Source: Neodontobutis hainanensis
Lineage: Eukaryota > Chordata > Actinopteri > Gobiiformes > Odontobutidae
Length of the DNA stretch: 64,000 nucleotides
Assembly (NCBI GenBank): GCA_024349245.1
Contig: JALDNG010000898.1
Location: 48,716-112,715, forward strand
Reading direction: 5' to 3'
A model generated the notes under the pieces. That model had not been told where the DNA came from and did no database searches. It saw only the letters and a program-made list of their open reading frames with translations. The number at the start of each line of letters is the position of its first letter. The stretch's first letter is position 1. Both the position numbers and the translations under genes were made by a program. This document shows, piece by piece, positions 1-10,619 of the stretch.

Positions 1-635
1 GAATATGGTCTTATTAATTAATAATTAATATGAATATTAATTATGGAAATTAATAATTAATATTTTGCTTATCAAAATATTAATTTCTTTCGGAGCACCA
101 CTCTAGTTTTGAACAGATCCAGAGAAACTGTTTAGTCTAGTCTCATTAATCTAAAGGAAGTAAATTCTTCTCGTTTTCGAAAATTAATGAATTACACATT
201 GAAACAGTAAATGTCTTTATGGGGTTTTATTAAAGATTATAAAAATTTAAACAGTGAATAATTACAGGGGAAATGACACAAAGGGATAATTATTGACACA
301 TGAATGGGTAAATCAAAGAACGATAAAACACTTTACTTTCAGAGGATTTTGTGAAACAAAAGAAAGTAGGCCTATTGATTATTAACTCTATTATTAGATG
401 AGGGGCTGTTATGGAGCGCGTTTAAAGGGGTTCGATGACGGTTTCTGAGGCCAAGGCTGTTATGTTTAGACAGTTAGACGCCGAACTTGTGTAACTAACG
501 TTTAGACTCACCCTGGGGGTCGTGATTGGTCTCAGATCTTAGCGACGAGAGGTCTAGAGGTTGTCCGGAACCCTGTCGCAACCGATGACGTTTGTCGCCT
601 CCAGGATGGCCTGCTGTTTCCACTCTCCAGAGGGG
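1..635. other. Unassigned single-copy flank
   Basis: The first ~100 bases are very AT-rich, with several TTAATAATTAAT-like palindromes; the rest is of mixed composition. No homologous stretch elsewhere in the window was seen, in contrast to the sequence from 636 onward. The only open frame of note, about 61 codons on the minus strand, has no recognisable motif. Nothing else could be identified. Confidence 0.5.
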
Positions 636-639
636 CTGC

Positions 640-1961
640 CATGGGCCCGGGAGATTCAAAAAGCGTCTCGTTACTGTCACAACTAGCCAAGCCTTTTAGC
701 ATCAGCGTTGTACACCGAGTAAAATTGAGTCTTTCAAAGTTATTGCGAAGTCCACTGGAGAAGGTTTAGCGGCTGTGTTGCTGGCTTAAACTTGCTCGAG
801 AAAGTTAGATTTTAGTCAAGCTAACTCTTTAGCAGGCAGGAAATCTTCAAAAATAAAAGCGAGGCAACTTCCTTTTGTTGGCAGGCTGGCAGGAAGTAAG
901 CTACTTTGAACAGCTTTGTGAAGGAAACTTTATCGCGGCAAGCTAAACTTGCAGGCTTTAAAGTACAAAGAAAATTTACTCGTTACACGAGGTCCGGAGC
1001 TTGTGAGAGGTTTGAGGGCCTACGGCCCTGAACGGACAAGAGGTCCAGTGCGAAGTGAAGAGGAGACGGAGAGTAGTGCAGAGAGAGCGTGTTTTTGACC
1101 AGCGGTCACTTTTAACACTTTTTGACAGGGTGTGTCTTACGGAGGAAGGCATTGCTTTGGGGAGTTTAAATGTTTAAACTAAGTCTTAAACATTCCTTTT
1201 GTTTCACCCTATTTTCCTTGGTTTTGTAAAACACACAAACACATTCGTACTTGCAGGATTATGCAAAGAAACATTTGTCAGACTTATTATAAAAACATAT
1301 ATTCATTACATTTTATTAACATAAAACGTAACTCTGTAGGAATGGAAGGAATTAGTTGACTTGTAAAACTCTGCATCCTGAAACAAACAGTATATTTGTT
1401 AGTACATTCACAATCTTTCTAAGTAATAAAATAACAAAATGTCCTTTAATGAAATAACACCAATGTCCTTCTTGAGTGCAGAGTCATTTGTCCAGTTAAA
1501 CCAAAAGGGGTAGTGTTTGACCATGCCCGAGCGACTATGATCAAAGACATTTTCAACTGTTAATCAGGATTAGAATAAAGTGTTCTCGAGAAAGCTGGAT
1601 GGACACCTTATCTACAGGATTTACGGCTTTTGGACATGGCGCCTAGCAGTCTGTGATGTTCCATGTGTCACCTTTGACACGGTGCTGGGTAGAACGAAGA
1701 TCCAATTCTTATAAAAGCAAAACAAAGTCATTAATAAGTTTCCTGTCCTTAGCAAAACACGTTGGTGTCCTTTTATCTGAAAGAAAACGGGTTAGCATGT
1801 CTTCTTCTCAAGATTTACATCCACGGCCTGTCTCTGGAGGCCGATGGTGAAACAACAGTTGTTAATCTTGAAGACCCTTAGTGAAACAGTTTGGAAGTCT
1901 GTAAGTGATTAAACAAATGTTATAATCCGTGTGGCGTTCTGGAGGCTGATCTGCTACAAGG
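640..1961. other. Unassigned low-copy segment at the head of copy A
   Basis: About 1.3 kb of ordinary-looking sequence, present twice only because it lies in the segmental duplication (second copy 23883-25190). It contains scattered AATAAA-like and AT-rich stretches. The longest plus-strand frame is about 65 codons (1653-1850). No terminal repeats, transposase, reverse transcriptase or RNA-gene signature was seen. It runs directly into satellite A at a CGTTTATTAGAACAGACTG boundary. A degraded mobile element or host intergenic DNA are both possible. Confidence 0.45.
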
Positions 1962-3047
1962 CGTTTATTAGAACAGACTGTAGACCTGCAGTAGAACAGA
2001 CCGTAGATGAGCAGTAAAACAGACTATAGATTTGCATTAGAACAGACTTTAAAAGTGCAGTAGTAGAGACTGTACACGTGTAGTAGAACAGACTGTAGAT
2101 GAGCAGTAGTACAGACTGTAGACTTACATTAGAACAGACTGTAGATGTGCATTAGAACAGACTGTAGACGTGCAGTAGAACAGACTGTAGGCGTGCAGTG
2201 GACGAGACTGTAGTAGAGCAGTAGTACAGACTGTAAACTGGCATTAGAACAGACTGTAGAGGTGCAGGTGAACAGACAGTACGTGCAGTTGAGCAGACTT
2301 CAGAGCAGCAGTAGTACAGACTCTAGATTGGCTTTAGAACTGACTATAGACAAGCATTAGAACAGGCTATAAACGTCCAGTAGAACAGACTCTATATAAG
2401 TATTAGAAAACACTCTAGATATGCTTTATAACAAAATGTAGAGGTGCAGTAGTTCCGACTGTAGACGAACATTAGAACAGACTGTATATGAGTATTGGAA
2501 AACACTCTAAACATGCTTTAGAAAAGACTGTAGAGGTGCAGTAATACAGACTGTAGATGAGAATTAGAAAAGACTGTAAACGTCCAGTAGAACAGACTGA
2601 CAATGTGCAGAAGAATAGACTGTAGAGATGCAGTAGTACAGACTGTAGACAAGCATTAGAACAGACTGTATATGAGTATTAGAAAACACTCTAGACATGC
2701 TTTAGAATAGACTGTAGAGCTGCAGTAGTTCAGACTGTAGACGAGCATTAGAACAGACTCTATATGAGTTTTAGAAAACACTCTGCACATGCTTTAGAAC
2801 AGATTGTAAAAGGTGCAGTATTTCTGACTGTAGACGTGCATTAGAACAGACTGTATATGAGTATTAGAAAACACTCTAGACATGCTGTAGAACAGACTGT
2901 TGATGAGCAGTAATACAGACTGTAGACTTGCATTAGAACAGACTGTAAAACTGACTGTAGACGAGCATTAGAACAGACTGTAAACATCCAGTAGAACAGA
3001 CTGACAATGTGCAGAAGAATAGACTGTAGAAATGCAGTAGTACAGAC
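1962..3047 (-). repeat. Satellite A array (23-bp monomers), copy A, left of BED-hAT
   Basis: Tandem 23-bp monomers with a conserved AGAACAGACTGTAGA core and about 8 variable bases. In the plus-strand text the array reads as repeated ACAGACTGTAG. Variant monomers include the TTGGCTTTAGAACTGAC type (~2328), the GACAATGTGCAGAAGAATAG type (~2605, ~3004) and the TATGAGTATTAGAAAACAC type. The array is cut by the BED-hAT at 3048 and resumes at 6378 after an 8-bp duplication of GTACAGAC. Confidence 0.95.
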
Positions 3048-6000
3048 TAGGGCTGTAGCGATACACTAATCTCACGATACGATATGATACACGATATTCA
3101 GCTCACGATACGATATATATCACGATATTCAGCCAGCGATACGATTCGATACAATTCGATATAAATCGATACACTTACATCATTTTCTGAAAGATTGGGG
3201 ACAGAGTGATTTTGGTGACATCTTGTGAGTATTTAATTAATTGAACTAAAAACAATATATGTGCAAGTGCTGGACAAAATGAATCAAAGATGTGTTGAGA
3301 AAATTATTTCCATTTATTGAAACAGTGCAAACTGTAGCTTACAAGCATTTGAAAAGTAAATAAAGTGCAGTATTGCAATTAACAATGGAGTTTTCAAAAG
3401 TGCAGCAAGTGGCCTGTTCTGAATTTTCTTTGACAGCTTTTAGCTTGACACTGAACATATGTAGCCAGTCTAGCCACCAGGTAAGTAAACATAGTACCAT
3501 GGCTTCTGTACCATCCACTAATACAAGTCACTAAGAACAAATAAACCATGGCAGCCAATAATTCAAGTCCACAGGAGCAACATTTAAGCCAACTTAAAAT
3601 TGTACCCATCTTAGCAGAGTATCTTAAGGACTTAAGTGAACACTAGTAAACGGAAAATCTCCTCTCCACATAACTGCAGACCAAGTGATCTACATTGTCT
3701 TCAGATTTTTGTTCAGGAATAGAATCTGATCAACATGCTCTGGGAGAAGTGCACTTCTCTGAGCAGTGATGATGTCTCAGGCGGTGGAAAAGACCCTTTC
3801 TGATGAAACGCTAGTGCCAGGGATACAGAGGTACCTTTTAGCAAGTTGTGACAAGAGTGGATACAGATACTGGTGCTCCTTCCACCAGACCAGTGGATCT
3901 TCTTTCACTTCCAGGAGATCTGCCTCCTTGTGGTCATCTGCTCCTTGGCCTCATCCTCTTGGGTATTTGTCTTGGGTCGTGCTGCACCAACACCGTATCG
4001 TTCACCAAGAAGGGCAGCCAGTGGGCAAGACGGCCTAGGATTCCTGGGTGGAAGACGCTGACCTTTAAATAAATAAACAATAAAAACCGCATTACTTATA
4101 GCACATTCCATAATGCCTACACAGGATCAGACAACACAGTGCACTTCACTGGAAACAATGGGTGATACTGACCTTGATTGATTTCTTCTTCCATGAATTG
4201 CTCTCCTTCATCTACAGCTTCTTCTTCTTCTTCTTCTTCTTTAGATGCCATCCCCTCATCATCAGCACAAGCATTTGCTGTCCACTCTTCATCCACACTC
4301 CCAAGTGACTAAATTAAATAAGTCAACATGAAATTAAATTCATGAGCTTTTATTGAATAAACCTTTTAATTATATATTTAATGTATGCCTTTAAACCTGT
4401 TAACATTATAGTATTTATGCTTTATAAACTATTTAATATTTATCCATTTTGAACTGTTAACTGTTAAGGATTACTCGCCAGAAGATGACGGATACGGATT
4501 TAAAGTTGAATGCAAGGCCAAAGGTAAAACCTAGCAGTACCATCTGCCTTACCTCTGATGGCTGCATGCTCAGTCTTGCAGCCTCTACAATCAGTCCATC
4601 ATAAACGTCCTCCCTTTCATTTTCAGTCAGGAAGGGAAGACTTGAATCTTGGATCCATCGCTGAACATGCATGGAGAGTTGCCTTGAGGTCAATGTACCT
4701 CTTCTGAAGATCCCCAGCCATGGCAGCCTTCATCTCTTTTATGACTGCAGATTCACCTTCGATCGGTTTCAGTCCGTTGATCAGTGTGTCCTGGAGAGGT
4801 GCGACGACTGACAGTGTGGGGGTCTTCTCCTTGGACATGTACTGTGTAGCCTCCTTCATGGGCTTCAGCGTGCTGACTACTTCTTCAGCTGTTGTCACGT
4901 CTGACTCAGTCAGTGTGCACAGATCCTTCTCGGTCTTCCTGACTTCACTGGAGAGCAGGGCTGCGCAGATGGCCGGTTGTTGCTCTAGGAATCTTTCTAA
5001 CATGTCATGTGCGCTATTCCACCTGTATTTAAATAAAAGAAAAATATACTTTATTTATAGACCTATAGCGCAATTCACAGCATGGATGCACAGAATGCTG
5101 CTTTACATAAATAAATGGCAAAACAAATTATTAATAAAAACAAAATATACTATTGAAAAGTATCCACACACTAACCTGGTAACCACATCCGTCATCAGCT
5201 TGTGCTCTGGTAGTCGAGAAGCCTCTGTTTCTCTTTCAGCATGTGGTTGGCTGTGGTGCTCCGTCTGAAGAAATTCACAATGCATCTCACCCTTCCCAGC
5301 AGGCGTGCTGCTGAGATTTTGAGGGCACGTTGTGCAGCTAGATTTAGTGTGTGAGCATAGCATTTGACATGAAGTGTGAATGCTGCCTTCTCAGCTGCGA
5401 TTGTCATATTTGACGCATTGTCAGTGCGATTACTGGATTCTTTTCTGTGATTCCCCACTCAGCGAGGGCCGTTTTGAGATGTTCTGCCAGGTTGTGTCGG
5501 TGTGACTCTCGGGCATGTCCCTGGTTTGTAAAACATGTAACAAGCTCCCATTCCTTGTTGATAAAGTGAGCCGTGATGGTGACATATGCTTCAGTTGTGC
5601 GCGAGGTCCAGCCGTCGCCGCGTCAGGGCAACTCTCTCGCTGGCCAGGGCGGCTTTGATGTGTGCCCTTGTTTGTACAGCCTGGGAATACAAACCTTGGT
5701 GAGGTGTTCGCGGGTTGGAATAGGATAGCGGGCTCCATCGCGTTCACCATGCGCCTAAAGCCGGCGTTTTCCACCACAGAATACGGTCTCAAATCCTGAC
5801 AAATAAAGTAGGCGATAGACTCTGTGATTTTCTGCGACCTTGGTGAAGCAGATGGAAACTTGTGGGAACAACCACCATCGATGTCCAGTGTGGTTTGTTT
5901 TGGGTCACGCGGCCGCAGCTTCTTGGGGTCCTCCGTTAGAATTACCTTGTTCGGGTGGTGACGTTTTAGGTGGGCTCGTAGGTTGGTGGTATTTCCAGAG

Positions 6001-6377
6001 TATTTCACGTTCGTGTCACACAGCTTGCAAACCGCAATGCTTTTGTCTAAATTGTTGCTTTCTTTCTTCTTTTTAAATCCAAAGTGCTCCCACACATCTG
6101 CTTTTAAGCATGAAGGTGCTGGATTTATATTCGCCGCCATTTTCTTGAATCTCCTCGCTCTGACTGCGTAAACAGGTAGACGTCGGCGTCTGTAACTTGC
6201 TCTACAGCTACACTAGCGGCTGGCTGACCAAATCGCTCTTCATGCAACGTGAACGGGGGTAAACACGGGGGATTTAAATGGGACTTATGTATCGATACTC
6301 GCGGCTTAAAATCGATACTTTCTTAAGGGAAAAAATATCGATTTATATCGCAGAATCGATAAAATTGCTCAGCCTTA
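3048..6377 (-). mobile_element. BED-finger hAT DNA transposon, copy A
   Basis: A 3330-bp element inside satellite A, flanked by perfect 8-bp target-site duplications GTACAGAC (3040-3047 and 6378-6385); 8 bp is the hallmark of hAT transposons. Its ends form short imperfect terminal inverted repeats: TAGGGCTGTAGC at the left, and TAAGGCTGAGC when the right end is reverse-complemented. Both subterminal regions are packed with CGATA/TCGATA motifs (about 3060-3175 and 6289-6362), candidate transposase-binding sites. The element carries a minus-strand four-exon transposase gene (3690-6140). Removing the element and one duplication restores the satellite phase exactly. Confidence 0.93.
3690..6140 (-). 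pseudogene. hAT transposase with N-terminal BED zinc finger, four exons, copy A (broken)
   Basis: The start at 6140 gives MAANINPAP. A BED finger follows at residues ~38-61 (C38, C41, H57, H61), for DNA binding. Exon 1 (5176-6140) carries the hAT core, including TDNASNM and AHTLNL motifs. Canonical GT-AG introns at 5023-5175, 4309-4552 and 4063-4172 join exons 4553-5022, 4173-4308 and 3690-4062. The first junction rebuilds the conserved TRWNS motif across a split arginine codon. Exon 3 is acidic, with a run of six Glu codons. Exon 4 ends in the hAT dimerisation region (LAKRYLCIPGTS, SSERVFSTA). The spliced model is about 648 codons, normal for the family. Damage: exon 1 frameshifts (around 5708, 5605 and 5430) and an in-frame TGA (3777-3779) just after FSTA. 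Splice sites are inferred from sequence and reading frame. Confidence 0.85.
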
Positions 6378-8574
6378 GTACAGACTGTAGACGAGCATTA
6401 GAAGAGAGTGTAGATCTGCTTAAGAACAGACTTTAGAAGTGCAGTAGTAGAGACTGTAGATGTGTAGTAGAACAGACTGTAAATGAGCAGTAGTAGAGAC
6501 TGTAGACTTGTATTAGAACAGACTGTAAAGCGTGCAGTAGAACAGACTGTAGATGAGCAATAAAACAGACTGTACACGTGCAGTAGAACAGACTGTAGAT
6601 GAGCAGTTGTACAGACTGTAGACTTTCATTAGAACATACAGTAGATGTCCATTAGAATAGACTGTAGATGTGCAGTAGAACAGACTGACGAGGTGCAGAA
6701 GAATAGACTGAAGAGTTGCAGTAGTTGAGACTTTACACGAGGATTAGAACAGCCTGTACATGACTATTAGAAAAGACTGTAGACATGCCTTAGAAGAGAC
6801 TGTAGAGGTGCAGTAGTACAGACTGTAGACGAGCATTAAAACAAACTGTAGATGTGCAGTAGACCAGACTGTAGACGTGCAGTTGAACAGACTTTAGAGC
6901 AGCAGTAGTACAGACTCTAGATTGGCTTTAGAACAGACTGTAGATGAGCTTTAGAACAGACTGTAGAGGTGCAGTAGTTCAGACTGTAGATGAGCATTAG
7001 AACAGACTGTATATTAGTATTAGAAAACACTCTAGACATGCTTTAGTACAAACTGTAGATGTGCAGTAGTACAGACTGTAGACGTTTTTTAGAACAGACT
7101 GTAGACTTGCAGTAGAACAAACTGTAGACGAGCAGTAGTACAGACTGGAGAATTCCATTAGAACAGATTGTAGATGTGCATTAGAACAGACTGTAGATGT
7201 GCAAAAGAATAGACTGTAGACATGTTTTAGAACAGACTGTAGAGTTCCAGTAGTACAGACTCTAGATGACCATTAGAAAAAACTGTAGATGTGCAGTAGA
7301 AGAGACTGTAGACAATTATTATCTATTAACAATAGAAAAGACTGTAGAGGTGCAGTTGAACAGACTGTAGATGTGTAGTTGAATAGACTTCAGAGCAGAA
7401 GTAGAACAGACTCTAGATTGGCTTTGGAACAGACTGTAGACGAGCATTAGAACAAACAGTAAACAACCTGTAGAACAGACTGAGAATGTGCAGAAGAATA
7501 GACTCTAGAGGTGCAGTAGTACAGACTGTAGATGAGGATTAGAACAGACTGTATATTAGTATTAGAAAACACTCTAGACATGCTTTAGTACAAACTGTAG
7601 ATGTGCAGTAGTACAGACTGTAGACGTTTTTTAGAACAGACTGTAGACTTGCAGTAGAACAAACTGTAGGAGCAGTAGTACAGACTGGAGAATTCCATTA
7701 GAACAGATTGTAGATGTGCATTAGAACAGACTGTAGATGTGCAAAAGAATAGACTGTAGACATGTTTTAGAACAGACTGTAGAGTTCCAGTAGTACAGAC
7801 TCTAGACGACCATTAGAAAAAACTGTAGATGTGCAGTAGAAGAGACTGTAGACAATTATTATCTATTAACAATAGAAAAGACTGTAGAGGTGCAGTTGAA
7901 CAGACTGTAGATGTCTAGTTGAATAGACTTCAGAGCAGAAGTAGAACAGACTCTAGATTGGCTTTGGAACAGACTGTAGACGAGCATTAGAACAAACAGT
8001 AAACAACCTGTAGAACAGACTGAGAATGTGCAGAAGAATAGACTCTAGAGGTGCAGTAGTACAGACTGTAGATGAGGATTAGAACAGACTGTATATGAGT
8101 ATTAGAAAACACTGTAGATATGCTTTAGAACAGACTGTAGAGTTGCAGTAGTTCAAACTGTAGACGAGCATTAGAACAGACTGTATATGAGTATTAGAAA
8201 ACACTGTAGACATGCTTTAGAATAGATTGTAGAGGTGCAGTAGTTCAGACTGTAGACGAGCATTAGAACAGACTGTATATGAGTATTAAAAAACACTCTA
8301 GACATGCTTTAGAACAGACTGTAGATGTGCAGTAGTACAGACTAGAGACTTGCATTAGAACAGACTGTAGATGTGCATTAGAACATACTTTAGAAGTGCA
8401 GTAGTAGAGACTGTAGATGTGTAGTAGAACAGACTGTAGACGTTTATCAGAACAGACTGTAGACATGCAGTAGAACAGACTGTAGATGAGCAGTAGTACA
8501 GACTGTAGACTTGCATTAGAACAGACTGTAGATGTGCATTAGAAAAGACTGTAGACGTTTTTAAAACAGACTGT
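6378..8574 (-). repeat. Satellite A array, copy A, right of BED-hAT
   Basis: A continuation of the 23-bp monomer array after the hAT insertion. It includes a 542-bp block present twice in direct orientation (7011-7552 and 7553-8094), whereas copy B has it once. The block carries an unusual insert-like variant reading ACAATTATTATCTATTAAC (~7312 and ~7854). The array stops at about 8574, where the TTTCATTGTTTATTTATGG spacer begins. Confidence 0.94.
7011..8094. repeat. 542-bp direct tandem duplication of satellite A monomers
   Basis: The sequence starting ATATTAGTATTAG at 7011 recurs at 7553 and then stays nearly identical for the whole block, for example GTGCAAAAGAATAGAC and the ACAATTATTATC variant. 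Copy B has one such block, starting at about 30287. This is therefore a copy-number change that separates copies A and B. Confidence 0.88.
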
Positions 8575-8982
8575 TTCATTGTTTATTTATGGGCCAAAGT
8601 ACTTAGTAGAAAACAAGAAGAAAGTTTTTATTCTAAATTTTCTTTATGGAATGGTAAAGTTGCCAATTTGGTGTACAAGAAAAACAAAGTTGAAGAAAGT
8701 GGGTGTATAGATCCTATTTTATTGACAAAATGTTTTGTAAAAAAAGGTTAGCGGTAGAGTATCTTTTATAGCATAACACACAATGTTCAGTCTTTTTTAA
8801 TTTTTGCGAATTTAAAACTTTCTGTGTGAGCCTGATGGGAATGGAAGTTTTAATCTAAACATTCTCTAAAGTGAAAATGAATGAAAATAAAGGTGGAATT
8901 GATAAATGAGATTTGGCAAGAAAAAAATAGAAGATTTTTTTTTGAGGTTGTAAATATTTATGTAAAAATCCCAATTGTTATT
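8575..8982. other. Unassigned ~400-bp spacer between satellite A and satellite B, copy A
   Basis: An AT-rich non-satellite stretch starting TTTCATTGTTTATTTATGG, with several A and T homopolymers and no convincing frame. Its counterpart is at 31280-31702. The left edge differs between copies by about one satellite monomer. No terminal repeats or target-site duplication were found; it may be a transposon remnant or original junction DNA. Confidence 0.5.
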
Positions 8983-10496
8983 TCTTCTCTGGTCTCTCTG
9001 TGGCCTCTGCCTCCTCTGGTCTCTTTGTGGCCTCTGCCTTCTCTGGTCTCTCTGCCTCCTCTGGTCTCTCTGTGGCCGCTGCCTCCTCTGGTCTCTCTCT
9101 GGCATCCGCCTTTTCTGGTCTTTCTGCCTCCTCTGCATCCTCTCATCTCTCTGCCTCCTCTGGTCTCTCTGTCTTTCTGTCTCTTCTGATCTCTCGGTGG
9201 CCTCTGCCTCCTCTGGTCTCTCTGCCCCGTTGCCTCCTCTGGTCTCTCCGTGGCCTATGCCTCCTCTGGTCTCTCTGCAGCCTATGCCTCCTCTGGTCTC
9301 TCTGTGAACTCTGCCTCCTCTGGTCTCTCTGTGAACTCTGCCTCCTCTGGTCTCTCTGTGGCCTCTGCCTCCTCTGGTCTCTCTGTCTCCCCTGCCTCCA
9401 TTGGTCTCTCTGCCTTCTCTGCCTCCTCTACTCTCTCTAACTCCACTGGTCTCTCTGTGGACTATGCCTCCTCTGGATTCTCTATGGCCTCTGCCTCCTC
9501 TGGTCTCTCTGTCTCCTCTGCATCCTCTCGTCTCTCTGCCTCCTCTGGTCTCTCTGTCTTTATGCCTCCTCTGAACTCTCAGTGGCCTCTGCCCCTCTTG
9601 TCTCACTGTGGCCTCTGCCTTCTCTGGTCTCTCTGCCTCTTCTGGTCTCTCTGTGGCCGCTGCCTCCTCGTGTCTCTCTGTGGAATCTGCCTTTTCTGGT
9701 CTCTCTGCCTCCTCTGCCTCCTCTGATCTTTCTGTGGCCTCTGCCTCCTCTGGTCTCTCTGCCTCCTATGCTTTCTCTCATCTCTCTGTGGCCTCTGCCT
9801 CCCTGGTCACTCTGTGTCCTCTGCCTCCTCTGGTCTCTCTGCCTCCTCTGCCTCCTCTGGTCTCTCTGTGGCCACTGCCTCCTCTGGTCTCTCTGTGTCC
9901 TCTGCCTCCTCTGGTTTCTCTGTCTCCTTTGCCTCCACTGGTCTCTCTGTGGCATCTGCCTCCACTGGTCTCTCTGTGGCCTCTGCCTCCTCTAGTCTCT
10001 CTGCCTTCTCTGCCTCCTCTGGTCTCTCTGTGGCCTCTGCCTCCACTGGTCTCTCTGTGGCCTCTGCCTCCACTGGTCTCTCTGTGATCTATGCCTCCAC
10101 TGGTCTCTCTTTGGCCTCTGCCTCCTCTGGTCTCTCTGTCTCCTTTGCCTCCTCTGGTCTCTCTGTGGCCGCTGCCTCCTCTGGTCTCTCTGTGGCATCT
10201 GCCTTTTCTGGCTCTCTGCCTCATCTGCCTCCTCTGGTTTCTCTGTGGCCTCCACCTCCTCTGGACTCTCTGCCTCCTCTGGTCTCTCTGTGGCCTATGC
10301 CTCCTCTGGTCTCTCTGCGGCCTCTGCCTCCTCTGGTCTCTCTGTGAACTCTGCCTCCTCTGGTCTCTGTGTGGCCTCTGCCTCCTCTGGTCTCTCTGTC
10401 TCCCTTGCCACCTCTGGTCTCTCTGTGAACTCTGCCTTCTCTGGTCTCTCTGTCTCTCTGCCTCCTATGGTCTTACTGTGGCCTCTGCCTCCTCTG
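8983..10496 (+). repeat. Satellite B array (27-bp monomers), CT-rich strand, copy A
   Basis: Tandem 27-bp monomers made of CTCTGCCTCCTCTGGTC followed by TCTCTGTGGC, with variants such as TGTGAACTCTGCC, TGGCCTATGCC and deletions to 18 bp. The unit equals nine codons and has no stop, so long repetitive frames open on both strands (plus-strand types LSVASASSG and SLCGLCLLW, minus-strand type ERPEEAEAT). These are consequences of the repeat, not genes. The last 8 bases (CTCCTCTG, 10489-10496) are the target-site duplication of the hAT that follows. Confidence 0.95.
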
Positions 10497-10619
10497 CAGT
10501 GTTGGGAAAGTTCACTTTCTACAAGAACTAGTTCAAAGTTCAGTTCTTACATTTAAAAATGGACTAGTTCAGTTCATAGTTCAAACTTTCAAACAACAGA
10601 GAACATGGATGCATCAAGC

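Noticed and set aside
1653..1850. A 65-codon frame preserved in both duplicate copies (also 24882-25079)
   Set aside because: Preservation reflects the recent duplication. No domain, signal peptide or similarity recognised.
3394..3609. A 71-codon minus-strand frame with hydrophobic stretches, also at 26662-26877
   Set aside because: It lies downstream of the transposase stop codon, in the element's 3' region. Identity between copies is due to duplication, not selection.
4221..4242. A TTC microsatellite
   Set aside because: On the minus strand this is the Glu-codon run in exon 3 of the hAT transposase, so it is explained as coding sequence.
4720..5268. A 182-codon plus-strand frame opposite the hAT transposase
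   Set aside because: A shadow of the minus-strand transposase exons 1 and 2 and the intron between them; no independent motif.
1962..8574. Regular short repeats resembling a CRISPR array
   Set aside because: The 23-bp units are contiguous with no unique spacers, the context is eukaryotic with spliced genes and LINEs, and no cas genes exist.
8866..10531. Overlapping long frames on both strands (Gly/Arg-rich minus frame, Leu/Trp/Cys-rich plus frames), also at 31565-33225
   Set aside because: The same satellite B artefact; frames change only where monomers have indels.
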